From Janibacter corallicola NBRC 107790 (GTDB taxonomy: Bacteria > Actinomycetota > Actinomycetes > Actinomycetales > Dermatophilaceae): DNA of 64,000 bases. Within the stretch, counting starts at the first letter, position 1. Every line of letters begins with the position of its first letter. The notes beneath the pieces are model-generated. The model worked only from the letters and a program-made list of their open reading frames with translations, was not told where the DNA came from and made no database searches. The position numbers were made by a program, and so were the translations under genes. This document shows positions 49,987 to 59,068 of this stretch, in pieces. Where the stretch lies: assembly GCF_001570965.1 (NCBI RefSeq), contig NZ_BCSR01000004.1:62001-126000 (forward strand), read 5' to 3'.

Positions 49987-51714
49987 ATGTCCTCGCAGAC
50001 CGACCCGAGCACGGCCCTCCGCAACCGGATGAAACCCCGCTCGTGGGAGGTCACCGACGGTCTGGAGCGAACCGCCGCGCGCGGGATGCTGCGCGCGGTC
50101 GGGTTCGGGGAGGAGGACTTCGACAAGCCACAGATCGGCATCGGGTCCAGCTGGAACGAGATCACTCCCTGCAACCTCTCGCTGCAACGCCTCGCGGCCG
50201 CGGCCAAGGACGGGGTCCGCGAGGCCTCGGGGGTGCCGATGGAGTTCGGCACGATCTCGGTCTCGGACGGGATCTCCATGGGACACGACGGGATGCACTA
50301 CTCCCTCGTCTCCCGCGAGGTCATCGCCGACTCGGTCGAGACGGTGATGCAGGCCGAGCGCCTCGACGGCTCGGTGCTCTTCGCCGGCTGCGACAAGTCC
50401 CTGCCCGGGATGATGATGGCCGCCGCCCGGCTCGGCCTGGCCTCGGTCTTCGTCTACGCCGGCACCGCCATGCCGGGACTGGCCCGGATGCTCGACGGCT
50501 CGGACCGGGAGATCACGATCATCGACGCCTTCGAGGCGGTCGGCGCCTGCCAGGCCGGCCGGATCGAGCAGGAGGACGCCGACATCGTCGAGCGTTCCTT
50601 CTGCCCCGGTGAGGGCGCCTGCGCCGGCATGTACACCGCCAACACGATGGCGAGCATGGGCGAGGCGCTCGGGCTCTCGCTGCCGGGGAGCGCCTCGCCC
50701 CCTTCGGCGGACAAGCGCCGCACGGTCATCGCCCGCGACTCCGGTGCCGCGGTGGTCGAGATGCTGCGGGCCGGCATCACCGTGCGGGACGTGCTGACCA
50801 CGGCGGCCTTCGAGAACGCCATCACCGTGCTCATGTCGCTCGGCGGCTCGACCAACGCCGTGCTGCACCTGCTCGGCATCGCGAACGAGGCCGGCGTGCC
50901 GCTGACCCTCGACCGCTTCGCCGAGATCTCCGCCCGCACCCCGCTGCTGGCAGACGTCAAGCCCTTCGGGCAGCACGTGATGCGCGACGTGGACCACGTC
51001 GGCGGCATCCCGGTCGTCATGCGGGTGCTGCTGGACGCCGGTCTGCTGCACGGGGACGCGCTGACCGTCACCGGGCGCACGGTCGCCGAGAACCTCGCCC
51101 ACATCGACCCGCCGCTGCCGGACGGGCACGTGCTGTACGGCTCCGATCGCCCCTACCGGACCACCGGCGGACTGGCCGTGCTGCGCGGCAGCCTCGCCCC
51201 GGACGGCGCGGTGGCCAAGGCCCCCGGCTTCTCCTACCAGACCTTCCGCGGGCCCGCCCGCGTCTTCGAGGGGGAGCGCGCGGCGCTCGACGCGCTGGCC
51301 GCCGGCGACATCGAGGACGGGTGCGCCATCATCATCCGGCAGGAGGGACCGCGCGGCGGTCCGGGGATGCGGGAGATGCTCGCCATCACCGGAGCCGTGA
51401 AGGGTGCCGGCATCGGGGAATCGACCCTGCTCATCACGGACGGGCGCTTCTCCGGCGGGACGACCGGCAACTGCATCGCGCACGTGGCGCCGGAGTCGGT
51501 CGACGGCGGCCCGATCGCACTCGTGCGCGACGGCGACACGATCTCGCTCGACCTGGCCACCCACACCCTCGACCTCGAGGTGGCCGAGACGGAGCTGGAG
51601 TCGCGCCGCGCCCGGTGGGAGCGCCCGCCCGGCACGAGCGCCGGAGTCCTGGCCAAGTACGCCGCACTCGTCGGGTCCGCCTCGGAGGGCGCGGTCTGCC
51701 TCCCGGGGCGGTGA
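49987..51714 (+). CDS. ilvD: Dihydroxy-acid dehydratase
   Basis: Penultimate enzyme of branched-chain amino acid synthesis, converting 2,3-dihydroxy-isovalerate and its homologue to the 2-oxo acids. The 575 residues carry IlvD/Edd motifs: [40 protein letters not shown] with cluster Cys, [10 protein letters not shown], and [11 protein letters not shown] chose the second of two close ATGs (MSSQTDPST) because GGAAGG is correctly spaced for it. Other ilv genes are not adjacent. Confidence 0.94.
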   Translation: MSSQTDPSTALRNRMKPRSWEVTDGLERTAARGMLRAVGFGEEDFDKPQIGIGSSWNEITPCNLSLQRLAAAAKDGVREASGVPMEFGTISVSDGISMGHDGMHYSLVSREVIADSVETVMQAERLDGSVLFAGCDKSLPGMMMAAARLGLASVFVYAGTAMPGLARMLDGSDREITIIDAFEAVGACQAGRIEQEDADIVERSFCPGEGACAGMYTANTMASMGEALGLSLPGSASPPSADKRRTVIARDSGAAVVEMLRAGITVRDVLTTAAFENAITVLMSLGGSTNAVLHLLGIANEAGVPLTLDRFAEISARTPLLADVKPFGQHVMRDVDHVGGIPVVMRVLLDAGLLHGDALTVTGRTVAENLAHIDPPLPDGHVLYGSDRPYRTTGGLAVLRGSLAPDGAVAKAPGFSYQTFRGPARVFEGERAALDALAAGDIEDGCAIIIRQEGPRGGPGMREMLAITGAVKGAGIGESTLLITDGRFSGGTTGNCIAHVAPESVDGGPIALVRDGDTISLDLATHTLDLEVAETELESRRARWERPPGTSAGVLAKYAALVGSASEGAVCLPGR

Positions 51715-51729
51715 CCCCACCAGCCGGTC

Positions 51730-51943
51730 GGTTGGCCTGCTCAGCCCCAGGTCGACGTGGTGCATCTCCACCTCCCGCAGCCGGTGCGCCGGGCAGCCGG
51801 GACCGGCGTGCTGCCTCCGCCCGTGAAGCCGGCGTTGGGCCAGCCCTCCGCCGGGAGCCCTCCTCGATCTCGGCGCCGCGCTGCTCGGCAGCGGCACAGA
51901 GTGCCACGGCGCGGCTCGTATCGGCCTCGAGGTCGACGCGCAT
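51730..51943 (-). pseudogene. Remnant of a maleylpyruvate isomerase-type gene
   Basis: Fragment on the minus strand. One frame reads MRVDLEADTSRAVALCAAAE then QRGAEIEEGSRR; a second frame reads LPAEGWPNAGFTGGGSTPVP; a third reads RLREVEMHHVDLGLS. These fit consecutive segments of the mycothiol-dependent maleylpyruvate isomerase family (its EQR-AEIE and REVE-HHVDLGLG blocks) but need two frame changes. The piece lacks both the N-terminal metal-binding part and the C-terminus, which would fall within ilvD. I read it as a decayed gene trapped between ilvD and the ankyrin gene. Identification by eye; moderate confidence. Confidence 0.45.
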
Positions 51944-51982
51944 GCCACGAGTATCCGCTCCGGGCGTCGACGAAGGGGGACT

Positions 51983-52004
51983 TCGCCCCCCTCGCGGGGG
52001 GCGA
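51983..52004 (+). terminator. Hairpin upstream of the ankyrin gene
   Basis: Nine-base stem TCGCCCCCC / GGGGGGCGA with a four-base loop, 22 bases before the ankyrin start. It is immediately preceded by a CGAAGGGGG copy at 51971. It could be a terminator for ilvD or part of the leader of the next gene. Confidence 0.5.
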
Positions 52005-52026
52005 GACCGTCGACCACACTGGGACC

Positions 52027-52431
52027 ATGACCGAGCACCCCGATCCTCCTGCGGACGGCCCCTCGGAGGAGACCCTCGAGCTGGCCCACCAGCTCTTCGA
52101 CTGGGCCCGCGAGGGGCAGGTCGATCGCCTGGCCGCCTACGTCGACGCCGGCGCGCCGGTCGACCTCGCCGACCCGGACGGCAACACCCTGCTCATGCTC
52201 GCCGCCTACCACGGGCACGCCGACCTCGTCCGTGCGCTCGCGCAGCGTGGCGCCGACGTGGACCGGCTCAACGACCGCGGCCAGGCGCCGGTTGCCGGCG
52301 CCGTCTTCAAGGGTGAGGGGGACGTCATCTCGGTGCTCCTGGAGCACCGGGCCGACCTCGACGCGGGCCACCCCACGGCCCGGGAGACCGCCGTGATGTT
52401 CGGGCGGACCGACCTGCTGCCCGACGAATGA
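52027..52431 (+). CDS. Ankyrin-repeat protein
   Basis: Small soluble protein of 134 residues with about three ankyrin repeats (VDLADPDGNTLLMLAAYHGH; VDRLNDRGQAPVAGAVFKGE; a terminal ETAVMFGRTDL repeat). Bacterial proteins of this size often accompany catalase (AnkB-type), but no catalase gene is present here. It is a protein-interaction scaffold; the partner is unknown. It is followed after about 40 bases by a membrane exporter. Confidence 0.87.
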   Translation: MTEHPDPPADGPSEETLELAHQLFDWAREGQVDRLAAYVDAGAPVDLADPDGNTLLMLAAYHGHADLVRALAQRGADVDRLNDRGQAPVAGAVFKGEGDVISVLLEHRADLDAGHPTARETAVMFGRTDLLPDE

Positions 52432-52474
52432 GCGGGACCCGGCACCCCGGCGGTGCAGGTCCCGCGCGGCTGAC

Positions 52475-53323
52475 GTGACCATCGGCATCCAGGGCGTCCT
52501 CCTGCTCGTGCTCGGCACCGCGGTGCTGCACGCGGCGTGGAACGCCATGGCCAAGTCGATCGGTGACCGGTGGGTGTCCTCCGCGCTGATCGGGACGGTC
52601 AACGGGGCCTTCGGACTCGTGCTGATCGGCCTCTTCGGCGTCCCCGCCCCCGCCTCGTGGCCCTACCTGGTCGCCTCCGCGCTGCTGCAGGCGACCTACC
52701 TCGTCCTGCTGACCCACTCCTACGCCCACGGAGACCTCTCGCGTCTCTACCCGATCCTGCGCGGGACCTCACCCGTGGTGGTGACGGCCGTCGCGGTAAC
52801 CGTCCTCGCGGAGCGCCTGAGTCCGCTCTCCTGGCTCGGGCTGGGCGTGCTGGTGGGCGGGATCGCGCTGCTCGCCTGCGCGCGCGGCCTCCCCCGGGCC
52901 GACACCGGCCTGGTGCTGGCGCTGTCCGCCGGCCTGGTCATCGCCTGCTACAGCCTCAGCGATGGCGTGGGCGTGCGGATCGCGGGCGACACGGGGGCGT
53001 ACATCGGCTGGATGTTCGCGCTGCAGGCGCCGACGCTCCTCCTCTTGTGCCGCTGGCAGGCCGGCAGGACCTTCTGGGGACGGATGTGGACGCACGCACC
53101 CGTCGGGCTGCTCGGTGGCGTCTTCTCGGTGATCTCCTACGGCACCACGGTGTGGGCCCAGAGCCGGGCACCACTGGCCCTGGTCGCGGCGCTGCGCGAG
53201 ACGAGCGTGGTCTGGGGGGCCCTCCTCGGCGGGCTGCTCCTGAAGGAGAAGCTGACAGCCACGGAACGGGCGGCCGTGCTGGCCGTCGCAGCCGGGGCCG
53301 TGGTCCTGCAGGTCGGCGCCTGA
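52475..53323 (+). CDS. EamA/DMT-family transporter
   Basis: Membrane protein of 282 residues with ten predicted helices in two EamA halves (VLGTAVLHAAWNAMAKSIGD; SYAHGDLSRLYPILRGTSPV; GYIGWMFAL-like second half; LALVAALRETSVVWGALLGG). Drug/metabolite transporters of this type export amino acids or small metabolites. The GTG start begins MTIGIQG. No neighbouring gene indicates the substrate. Confidence 0.87.
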   Translation: MTIGIQGVLLLVLGTAVLHAAWNAMAKSIGDRWVSSALIGTVNGAFGLVLIGLFGVPAPASWPYLVASALLQATYLVLLTHSYAHGDLSRLYPILRGTSPVVVTAVAVTVLAERLSPLSWLGLGVLVGGIALLACARGLPRADTGLVLALSAGLVIACYSLSDGVGVRIAGDTGAYIGWMFALQAPTLLLLCRWQAGRTFWGRMWTHAPVGLLGGVFSVISYGTTVWAQSRAPLALVAALRETSVVWGALLGGLLLKEKLTATERAAVLAVAAGAVVLQVGA

Positions 53324-53348
53324 CGGGCCGCCCGGCACGGCGCGCTCG

Positions 53349-54143
53349 TCAGCGACGGGTCGCGAGGAGGGCGTCCGCCAGGCCGCGGGGATCCTCCACG
53401 GCCGCGAAGTGGCCCACTCCGGGCAGGTCCCGGATGCGCGCGTCGGGGAGGGCCTCGACGATGATCTCGGCGGCCTTCCTCGGGCAGACGTCGTCCTCCT
53501 CGCCCACGAGCAGGTCCACCGGGACGGTGATGTCACCGAGTGCTGGGGTGATGGGCGCCGGCGCCATGGAAGCCATCGCGCGGGCGCCGTTGGCGTAACC
53601 GGCCCCGTCGCCCAAGGCGTCCAGACGCGCGGCCCGCCGCGCCGCCCAGTCCCGTGGTGGATGGTGCACGGCGGCCGTGAGGAGCCGGCCGGCCGCCTCC
53701 CGGGCCGCGGCGGCCCCCTTCGCCTCGATCGCGGTGGCGTCGGCGAGGAAGGACTCCGCCGCCCGGCGACCGACCACGCTGCTCGTCCCCAGACCGACCG
53801 CCCTGCGCACCAGGGGGTCACCGGACGTCGCCGCCGACAGGACCACGGCCCCGCCCATGGAGAAGCCGACGAGCACGCTCGGCCCGACCGCCTCCACGAA
53901 GCCGAGGACGTCACCGGCCAGCTGCGCCAGGCTGCCGTCGGCCGCGCCCAGCGGGCTCCTGCCGTGCCCGCGCACATCGATCGCGTAGCTGGTCACGTGC
54001 GGCCGGAGCAGGTCCTGGACCTCGGCCCACGACGAGCCGTCCTCCCCGATGCCGTGGACCAGCACCCATGCCGGGCCGCCGTGGTCACCGACCTTGCGGT
54101 AGTGGATGTCGATGTCTCCCGCGGGGACCACTCCCTGCTCCAT
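53349..54143 (-). CDS. Alpha/beta hydrolase
   Basis: Hydrolase of 264 residues: oxyanion motif VLVHGIGEDGSSW, VTSYAIDVRGHGRS, nucleophile elbow SVLVGFSMGGAVVLSAAT, Asp in DLLVGEEDDVCP and His in PGVGHFAAVEDP, i.e. a complete triad. It resembles esterases, 3-oxoadipate enol-lactonase-like or epoxide-hydrolase-like proteins; substrate not evident. Divergent from the quinone oxidoreductase gene. Confidence 0.87.
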   Translation of the reverse strand: MEQGVVPAGDIDIHYRKVGDHGGPAWVLVHGIGEDGSSWAEVQDLLRPHVTSYAIDVRGHGRSPLGAADGSLAQLAGDVLGFVEAVGPSVLVGFSMGGAVVLSAATSGDPLVRRAVGLGTSSVVGRRAAESFLADATAIEAKGAAAAREAAGRLLTAAVHHPPRDWAARRAARLDALGDGAGYANGARAMASMAPAPITPALGDITVPVDLLVGEEDDVCPRKAAEIIVEALPDARIRDLPGVGHFAAVEDPRGLADALLATRR

Positions 54144-54238
54144 GCCACGTCTCCTCGTCTCGTCGCGGTGGGCCCTGTCGCGGCCCGAACCGGCTGATCC
54201 ATCATGGGGAGACGCCAACGGAGAAGACAAGGAGCCCT

Positions 54239-55305
54239 GTGAAGCACGTGCCCGCCTCCTCCCTGATGCGCGCGGTCCGCCTGCCCCGGCACGGCGGCGC
54301 CGAGGTGCTGGAGCACGTGACGGTGCCGGTGCCGACACCCGGACCCGACGAGGTCCTCGTCGAGGTCGCGGCGGTTGGCGCTGAACAACACCGACGTGTG
54401 GACCCGCGAGGGCGCCTACGGCCTGCCCGGCGACCCGACGGCGCTGGCCGGGTGGCGCGGGCCGATCACCTTCCCCCGCATCCAGGGCGCGGACATCGCC
54501 GGGCGGGTGTGCGCCACGGGCCGCGGTGGCGACGAGTCCCTGCTGGGCCGACGCGTGCTGATCGACCCGGCCCTCTACGACGACGAGGGGGAGGACGCGA
54601 ACCCGATCGGTCTGCTCGGCAGCGAGCGCGACGGAGGGTACGCGCAGTACGTCGTGGCGGCGGCCGACCGCGTGCACCTCGTCGAGGGCACGCCCCTCAC
54701 GGACGAGCAGCTCGCCTGCCTGCCGACCGCGTACGGCACCGCGCTCGGGATGATGGAGCGGGGGCGCGTGCACGCCGACGAGACGGTCGTCGTCACCGGG
54801 GCCTCCGGCGGGGTCGGCCTGGCGCTGGTGCAGCTCGCGGCCGCCCGCGGCACCCGCACGATCGCGGTCACGAGCACCGCCAAGGTCGACCAGGTCGCGA
54901 GCGCCGGCGCCGACCACGTCGTCGACCGGGCCGGCGACGTCTGGGAGCAGGTCGGCCGCATCGCGCCCGAGGGGGTCGACGCGGTCCTCGACGTCGTCGC
55001 CGGGCCCGGCCTCGCCACCGGCGTGCCCACGGTTCGTCGGCGGCCGTTGGGTCGTCGCGGGCGCCCTCGGCGGGTACGCCGTGGACCTGGACATCCGTCG
55101 GCTGTACCTGCACAACATCGCCCTGATCGGGTCGAGCATGCACACGCCCGCGCACTTCCGGATGCTTGCCGAGGTCGCCCGTCGTGGTGACGTGCGGCCC
55201 GTCGTCGCCGCGACCTACCCGCTCGCCGAGGCGGGTGCGGCACAGGCCGACCTGGCGACTCGCCAGCACGTCGGCAAGCTGGTCATCACCCCCTCCGAGG
55301 ACTGA
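54239..55305 (+). pseudogene. Zinc-independent quinone oxidoreductase-like MDR, two frameshifts
   Basis: Medium-chain reductase/dehydrogenase of about 354 residues if repaired. The first frame gives VKHVPASSLMRAVRLPRHGG to VLVEVAAV; after an apparent one-base insertion near 54375 the second frame continues ALNNTDVWTREGAYG through VVVTGASGGVGLALVQLAA to DVVAGPG. A second extra base near 55030 shifts to FVGGRWVVAGALGGYAVDLD and IRRLYLHNIALIGSSMHTPA. Sequence on both sides of each break matches the family closely. The GTG start has AAGGAG five bases upstream. Either sequencing indels or a newly inactivated gene. The domain order (GroES-like, then NADPH-binding) is intact. Confidence 0.83.
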
Positions 55306-55318
55306 CCGAGGTCAACTC

Positions 55319-55361
55319 GTCAGCGTCCTGCTGCTCGAGCTCGGCGGCTGAGGACGCTGAC
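55319..55361 (+). terminator. Terminator-like hairpin
   Basis: Perfect 11-bp stem GTCAGCGTCCT / AGGACGCTGAC with a 21-base loop, just after the stop of the oxidoreductase gene and followed by GGTTTCCTG. Probable transcription terminator. Confidence 0.65.
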
Positions 55362-55503
55362 GGTTTCCTGACGGGGATTTCACCGGGCTCCACCCGGCCC
55401 GTCGCGTGCACCGGCGCCCGCGATCACGGCCGGTTCACATGCCGCCACCACGGTGGACGGCGGCCGCACCCCGCGGCCGTCACCACACATGGAGGACACA
55501 GGC

Positions 55504-57230
55504 ATGCCCCTGACGCCGACCAGGACCATCGCGCCGATCGCCACCGGCGCCCTCACCCTCTGCCTCGCAGCGATCCCCGTCGCCGCAGCGCCCACGCACG
55601 CGGCCCCCGCCAATGCCACATCCGCCCAGGCCGCGCCGGCCTCCCCTTCGCAGGGGAAGGGCGGGACCTACCAAGGGGAGGTGGAGGTCGTGCCCGGCCC
55701 CGACGCCGACCAGCAGACCCTCGACGGGGTCGTCTTCGAGGACCGCAACCAGAACGTGGCGAGCGCGGGATCAAGGGCGTGAGCGTCTCGAACGGCCGCG
55801 AGGTCGTCACGACCGACGCCAAGGGCCGCTACGAGCTGTCCGTCGACGAGAACACCAATGTCTTCGTCACCCAGCCGGCCGGCTACCAGGTGCCGGTGGA
55901 CGAGGACAACATCGCGCAGTTCTCCTACGTCCACCTGCCGACGGGTTCCCCCGACCTGAAGTACGGCGGCATCGAGCCGACCGGTGAGCTGCCCGACGCG
56001 GTGAACTTCCCGATGGCGCGCTCGCAGCAGACCAAGGTGCCGCAGCAGAACTGCATCATCGGCGGCGACGTGCAGACCTACACCCGGCAGGAGGTGGAGT
56101 ACGCGCGCACGGGGGCCTTCACCGACCTCGCGCAGCGCGACGACTACGCCGGCTGCGGGGCACTGTTCCTGGGTGACATCGTCGGCGACGACCTCTCGCT
56201 GTACGACCAGACCCGCGGGCTGACGAGCATGGTCAACGGCCCCGTCCGGATGCTGCCGGGCAACCACGACCTGGACTACGACGCCTCCAGCGAGCACCGC
56301 TTCGACACCTACCGCTCGCAGTTCGGCGCGGACTACTACTCCTACGACGTCGGCAACATGCACGTCGTCGCGCTCGACAGCGTGCAGTACGCGGCCGGCG
56401 CGGACTACTACGGCGGCCTCGGCGAGGATCAGCTGGAGTGGCTGCGCCAGGACATCGCCACGGTGCCGAAGCAGAAGACCGTCGTGCTCGCCGCGCACAT
56501 CCCGCTCGTGGACTACGTCGACCAGGCCGAGAGCACGCACCAGGTGCAGGAGACCAAGGAGGTCCACGAGATCGTCGCCGGCCACGAGGCGATCGCCCTC
56601 GGCGGGCACAGCCACATCACCGCCGGCGCGATCTCGGGTGACTGGTACTCCGGCCGGCTCGGCGAGGCGGGCGTGCCGACCGCGCTGCAGCGGGACGGCG
56701 CCCGGCCGGGCGTGCTGACCCTCCAGTCGCGACCGGACGGGCGCAGCGAGCGCTTCACCGTCACCGGTGGCGACGAGAGCACCCAGATGAACGTCGGGGT
56801 CAACACGCCGCGGTACCGCGAGTGGTTCGAGGCCCACCGCGAGGCGGACGGCGGCGCGCCGGAGCTGGCGGAGCCGAACCGCGTCTCGAGCGAGGACCTG
56901 GCGGAGGGCACGTACCTCACGGCGAACGTCTTCGCCGGCTCCACCGGCAGCGGCGTCACGATCGCCGTTGACGGCGGCGAGGCGAAGGAGGCGACCCGCA
57001 CCCAGCCGATGACGGGTGAGGCCCGCAGGGTCGGCGCCCTGTGGTCCGACCCGGTCGCGGTGCAGGAGCAGCTCGTCCACGGCGGCAGCGTGGCCGACAG
57101 CTCGATGCACCTGTGGCGGCTGCAGCTGCCGACCGACCTGGCCGCCGGCGAGCACACCGCCGAGGTGACGAGCACCGACCGCTACGGCAACACGAGCACC
57201 GAGACGATCGACTTCACCGTCACCGACTGA
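55504..57230 (+). pseudogene. Secreted calcineurin-like metallophosphoesterase, frameshifted
   Basis: Exported phosphoesterase of about 575 residues if repaired. A signal peptide (TIAPIATGALTLCLAAIPVA) and an N-terminal SdrD-like/Metallophos_N beta domain are followed by the catalytic domain with CIIGGDVQTYTR, LFLGDIVGDD, MLPGNHDLDY, AAHIPL and ALGGHSHIT, i.e. the usual metal ligands, and a C-terminal beta domain. The frame breaks near 55755 within the N-terminal domain: VVFEDRNQNVASA in one frame, GERGIKGVSVSNGREV in the next, best explained by one missing base. The catalytic part is intact and could be translated from the internal GTG or ATG. The ATG follows GGAGG. Confidence 0.84.
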
Positions 57231-57321
57231 GCACGGGCCACGGCCCCGGTGGCGCTCCGGGCATGACCGGTGCGCCACCGGGTAGTGCCGGTCTGACACC
57301 GAATGAAGGAGTGATCAGGCC

Positions 57322-57537
57322 ATGGCCGTGTGCGAGGTCTGTGGGAACGACTACGACAAGAGTTTCGACGTGGTGCTCGCAGGAGCGACGCACACCTTCG
57401 ACAGCTTCGAGTGCGCGATCCACGCGGTGGCCCCGCGCTGCGAGCACTGCGGGTGCGCCGTCATCGGGCACGGCACGGAGGCGGACGGGCGCTTCTACTG
57501 CTGCGCGCACTGCGCGCGCGAAGGGGGCGGGCGATGA
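57322..57537 (+). CDS. Prokaryotic metallothionein-family protein
   Basis: Small Cys/His-rich protein of 71 residues: CEVCGNDYDKSF, HTFDSFECAIHAVAP, RCEHCGCAVIGHG and FYCCAHCAREGG, with nine cysteines able to form zinc sites. This is the pattern of the prokaryotic metallothionein (SmtA-related) family of actinobacteria. It may store zinc or deliver it to the zinc dehydrogenase whose ATG overlaps its stop codon. The coupling of these two genes is the main clue to its role. Confidence 0.85.
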   Translation: MAVCEVCGNDYDKSFDVVLAGATHTFDSFECAIHAVAPRCEHCGCAVIGHGTEADGRFYCCAHCAREGGGR

Positions 57538-58685
57538 GGGCGGTCGTGTACCACGGGCCGTACGAGGTGGCCGTCGAGGACGTGGAGGACGCTCGCGTCG
57601 AGGACCCGACCGACGTCCTGGTCCGGGTGACCACGAGCGCGATCTGCGGATCCGACCTGCACATGTACGAGGGCCGTACCGATGCCGAGCCGGGCATGAC
57701 CTTCGGCCACGAGAACATGGGGATCGTCGAGGAGGTCGGGTCGGGGGTCGCCTCGGTCCGGAAGGGCGACCGGGTCGTCATGCCCTTCAACGTCGCCTGC
57801 GGGTTCTGCGAGAACTGCCGTGCCGGCAAGAGCGCCTTCTGCCTAACCGTGAACCCGCCGGGTGCCGGTGGAGCCTACGGGTACGTGGGCATGGGGCCGT
57901 TCGGGGGCGGTCAGGCCGAGTACCTGCGGGTGCCCTTCGCCGACTACAACTGCGTTCCGCTGCCGGAGGGTTCCGAGCACGAGCAGGACTTCGCGCTGCT
58001 CGCCGACATCTTCCCCACCGGCTACCACGGCACCGAGCTCGCGGGCGTTCGTCCCGGTGACACCGTGGCGGTCTACGGCGCCGGACCGGTGGGGCTGATG
58101 GCCGCCTACGCCGCCCGTCTCAAGGGCGCCAGCCGGATCTTGTGCGTCGACAAGATCCCCTCCCGCCTCGACCTCGCCGAGCAGATCGGGGCCGAGCCGA
58201 TCGACTTCTCGAAGGGGTCCCCGCCGGAGCAGATCGCCGATGCGCTCGGCGCCGACGGCGTCGACCGCGGCGTGGACGCCGTCGGGTACCAGGCCACGGC
58301 CGAAGGGGGCGAGGAGCAGCCGGCGCTCGTGCTCAACCAGCTCGTCGAGACGGTCCGGCCCACCGGGTCGATCGGCGTCGTCGGCCTCTACCTACCGTCC
58401 GACCCGGGTGCCCCCGACGAGCACTCCGCCAAGGGCGAGCTGCTCTTCAAGGTCGGGTCCTTCTTCGAGAAGGGGCAGCGGATGGGCACCGGCCAGGCCG
58501 ACGCCAAGCAGTACGCGCACTTCCTGCGGGACCTGATCATCGAGGGCCGCGCGGAGCCGAGCTTCGTCGTCTCCCAGGAGCGACCGCTCTCCGAGGCCCC
58601 GGACGCGTACCAGCGCTTCGACGATCGCGAGGAGGGCTACTCCAAGGTGCTGCTGCAGCCGGGCGGCCGGGATTCCGGGAAGTGA
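57534..58685 (+). CDS. Glutathione-independent formaldehyde dehydrogenase-like zinc dehydrogenase
   Basis: Zinc medium-chain dehydrogenase of 383 residues: catalytic zinc ligands in AICGSDLHMYEG and FGHENMGIVEEVG, structural zinc Cys set in CGFCENCRAGKSAFC, NAD fold VAVYGAGPVGLMAAYAARLKG, and the long family insert with PSDPGAPDEHSAKGELLF. It resembles the Pseudomonas formaldehyde dismutase/dehydrogenase branch, acting on aldehydes or thiol adducts. It overlaps the metallothionein-family gene (ATGA), implying cotranslation and perhaps zinc delivery. The 3' end lies in a bidirectional terminator. Confidence 0.9.
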   Translation: MRAVVYHGPYEVAVEDVEDARVEDPTDVLVRVTTSAICGSDLHMYEGRTDAEPGMTFGHENMGIVEEVGSGVASVRKGDRVVMPFNVACGFCENCRAGKSAFCLTVNPPGAGGAYGYVGMGPFGGGQAEYLRVPFADYNCVPLPEGSEHEQDFALLADIFPTGYHGTELAGVRPGDTVAVYGAGPVGLMAAYAARLKGASRILCVDKIPSRLDLAEQIGAEPIDFSKGSPPEQIADALGADGVDRGVDAVGYQATAEGGEEQPALVLNQLVETVRPTGSIGVVGLYLPSDPGAPDEHSAKGELLFKVGSFFEKGQRMGTGQADAKQYAHFLRDLIIEGRAEPSFVVSQERPLSEAPDAYQRFDDREEGYSKVLLQPGGRDSGK

Positions 58686-58710
58686 CGTCGGGTCGAGCCC
58701 CGCGTCACTT
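58680..58710. terminator. Bidirectional terminator between convergent genes
   Basis: Eight-base stem AAGTGACG / CGTCACTT with a 15-base loop that itself contains CGGG/CCCG. It overlaps the stop codons of both the dehydrogenase and the convergent cupin gene. Confidence 0.6.
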
Positions 58711-58989
58711 GACCTCGACCTCGACGAAGGCACACTCCGCGTCGGAGTCGTTGACGATGTCGTGGGTGCTCCCCCTGGGCCGGGTGTAGGACGCACCCAC
58801 CACGAGCTCGTTGTCAAACTCCTCGTCCGGCGTCACCACCCGGAGGGTGCCCGCGACCGTGGGGACCACGACGTAGTCGAGCTCATGGGTGTGCATCCCG
58901 GTCCTGGTGCCCGGTGGGAAGCGCCACTCGGTCACCCGCATCACCTCGGTGTCGATCTGGACCGTCGCGATGGCCGTCGTCTCGCCCAT
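58705..58989 (-). CDS. Cupin-domain protein
   Basis: Single-domain cupin of 94 residues with the two metal motifs: GTRTGMHTHELDYVVVPTVA (H-x-H and downstream acidic residue) and the late GASYTRPRGSTHDIVNDSD (third His). Such small beta-barrel proteins are isomerases, dioxygenases or sugar/ligand-binding proteins. Substrate unknown. Convergent with the zinc dehydrogenase. Confidence 0.83.
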   Translation of the reverse strand: MGETTAIATVQIDTEVMRVTEWRFPPGTRTGMHTHELDYVVVPTVAGTLRVVTPDEEFDNELVVGASYTRPRGSTHDIVNDSDAECAFVEVEVK

Positions 58990-59068
58990 GGCCTGAGGCT
59001 ACGACCCCGGCCCGCCCAACCGGACCTTCCGCACGCCCCGGCGACCGAGGGACTGGCAGGATCGGTGC

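Noticed and set aside
49477-52602. A 1041-codon open frame on the minus strand
   Set aside because: It is antisense to OsmC, ilvD and ankyrin genes; long stop-free antisense frames are expected at this GC content. Only a short part near 51750 resembles a protein family.
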